From positions 204,001-268,000 of the forward strand of contig NZ_QYCZ01000001.1 of the NCBI RefSeq assembly GCF_003614945.1: a DNA stretch of 64,000 bases. Reading direction: 5' to 3'. Source of the DNA: Bergeyella cardium. GTDB lineage: Bacteria; Bacteroidota; Bacteroidia; Flavobacteriales; Weeksellaceae. Below are positions 63,473 through 64,000 of the stretch, in pieces (positions within the stretch are counted from its first letter, which is position 1; every line of letters starts with the position of its first letter). The notes beneath the pieces are model-generated. The model searched no databases. It was not told the DNA's origin and worked only from the letters and a program-made list of their open reading frames with translations. A program made the translations under genes and the position numbers.

Positions 63473-64000
63473 TCGTAGTCGTTGATGGCTTTAATGATGT
63501 AATCTACCTCTTCTTCTTTCAACATTTGATGGCAGGGAATGCTGATGATTTCTCTGTGGATTTGCTCGGATATGGGTAAGCTGAGGTGGGAAAATTCTTT
63601 CATCGCTTCCTGCTTGTGGGGTGGGGTAGGATAGTGGATGAGCGTTTGTATGCCTTGCCTCAGCAGATAATCTTGGAAGCTCGCTCTGTCTGCCACTCGT
63701 ACCCCGAAGATGTGGAAGATGTGATTTTTACTTCCGTTCCATTTCGGTAAAGAGATTTGGGGATTTTTTATTTCGGATAAGTACCGTTTTGCGATGCTTC
63801 TTCGCTTTTCATTATCGTTATCTAAATCTTTGAGCTTTAAGCTGAGAATACCTGCCTGCCATTCATCCAATCGGGAATTGAAACCTTTGTATTTATGCTG
63901 ATATTTCTTCTCAGAACCATAATTCCTGAGGGCTTTTATGCAGGTGGCAAGTGCTTCATCAGAAGTGGTAACCGCTCCACCATCTCCGAGTGCTCCGAGG
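63469..64000 (-). CDS. DegT/DnrJ/EryC1/StrS sugar aminotransferase (5' end outside window)
   Basis: The C-terminal 177 codons of a PLP-dependent sugar aminotransferase. The frame stays open to the window end; [24 protein letters not shown], then [21 protein letters not shown] match the family after its PLP Lys. It makes an amino sugar for surface polysaccharide (dTDP-3-amino or 4-amino deoxyhexose type). The stop overlaps the flippase start by 4 bp. Confidence 0.92.
   Translation of the reverse strand, partial: LGALGDGGAVTTSDEALATCIKALRNYGSEKKYQHKYKGFNSRLDEWQAGILSLKLKDLDNDNEKRRSIAKRYLSEIKNPQISLPKWNGSKNHIFHIFGVRVADRASFQDYLLRQGIQTLIHYPTPPHKQEAMKEFSHLSLPISEQIHREIISIPCHQMLKEEEVDYIIKAINDYE

Overview
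The window looks like a chromosome segment of a Flavobacteriia bacterium (phylum Bacteroidota), most likely Weeksellaceae, the Chryseobacterium/Riemerella side. The evidence is TAnnTTTG-type promoter boxes in front of many genes, almost no Shine-Dalgarno sequences, a Bacteroidota-type RpoZ, the long flavobacterial NusB, a bacillithiol gene (bshB1), the DUF6452/DUF6048 pair, a SusD remnant and outer-membrane beta-barrel proteins. Species is not determinable from the sequence alone. Base composition is about 40-45 % GC in most genes, with one clear AT-rich exception at 46.6-49.7 kb.

Layout. 1-5.5 kb: 3' part of an acetyl-CoA hydrolase/transferase, a stand-alone MurC-like ligase, an acidic hypothetical protein, thymidine kinase and a CapA-like lipoprotein. 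5.6-9.2 kb: a polysaccharide-initiating sugar-phosphate transferase, then an operon of alpha/beta hydrolase, O-methyltransferase and an NlpC/P60-fold protein that has lost its catalytic Cys. 9.3-16.6 kb: a thioredoxin-fold lipoprotein without CxxC, pyrD, a 21-bp minisatellite, topA, pabB-pabC. 16.6-21.5 kb: DUF6048/DUF6452, a zinc metalloprotease fused by deletion to the tail of a susD gene, and an aminotransferase. 21.6-23.8 kb: rplK-rplA-rplJ-rplL without nusG upstream or rpoBC downstream. 23.9-31.8 kb: ctlX, DUF2797, DUF2520, pepT, HMG-CoA lyase, a TetR regulator, bamD, rpoZ. 31.9-36.6 kb: tRNA-His, bshB1, a TPR protein, a 42-bp tandem repeat, nusB, DUF1573, yajC. 36.6-43.4 kb: two small outer-membrane proteins, an EVE-like protein, aroQ, pdhB, a frameshifted outer-membrane barrel, eno. 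43.7-46.6 kb: an operon of MFS transporter, GyrI-like protein and FMN-dependent alpha-hydroxyacid dehydrogenase.

46.8-49.7 kb is the most interesting part: three overlapping or abutting AT-rich genes encoding an sce7726-type protein with a PD-(D/E)xK nuclease signature, an sce7725/Beta-type protein, and a zinc-ribbon plus RES-domain protein. They sit as a cassette between housekeeping genes, have no integrase and no Xre-type antitoxin, and are best read as a candidate anti-phage or conflict system (inference).

49.7-64 kb: a methyltransferase, a multiply broken BspA-like lipoprotein gene, rfbD, a thioesterase, mutL, a rhomboid protease, an EEP-family protein, a succinate-semialdehyde-type dehydrogenase, a second rhomboid, a SpoU methyltransferase, rnhB, and the edge of a surface-polysaccharide cluster (acyltransferase, flippase, sugar aminotransferase). 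Across the window, short dispersed repeats overlap or abut the stop codons of at least six genes, and gene decay (four broken genes, plus enzyme folds lacking catalytic residues) is noticeable.
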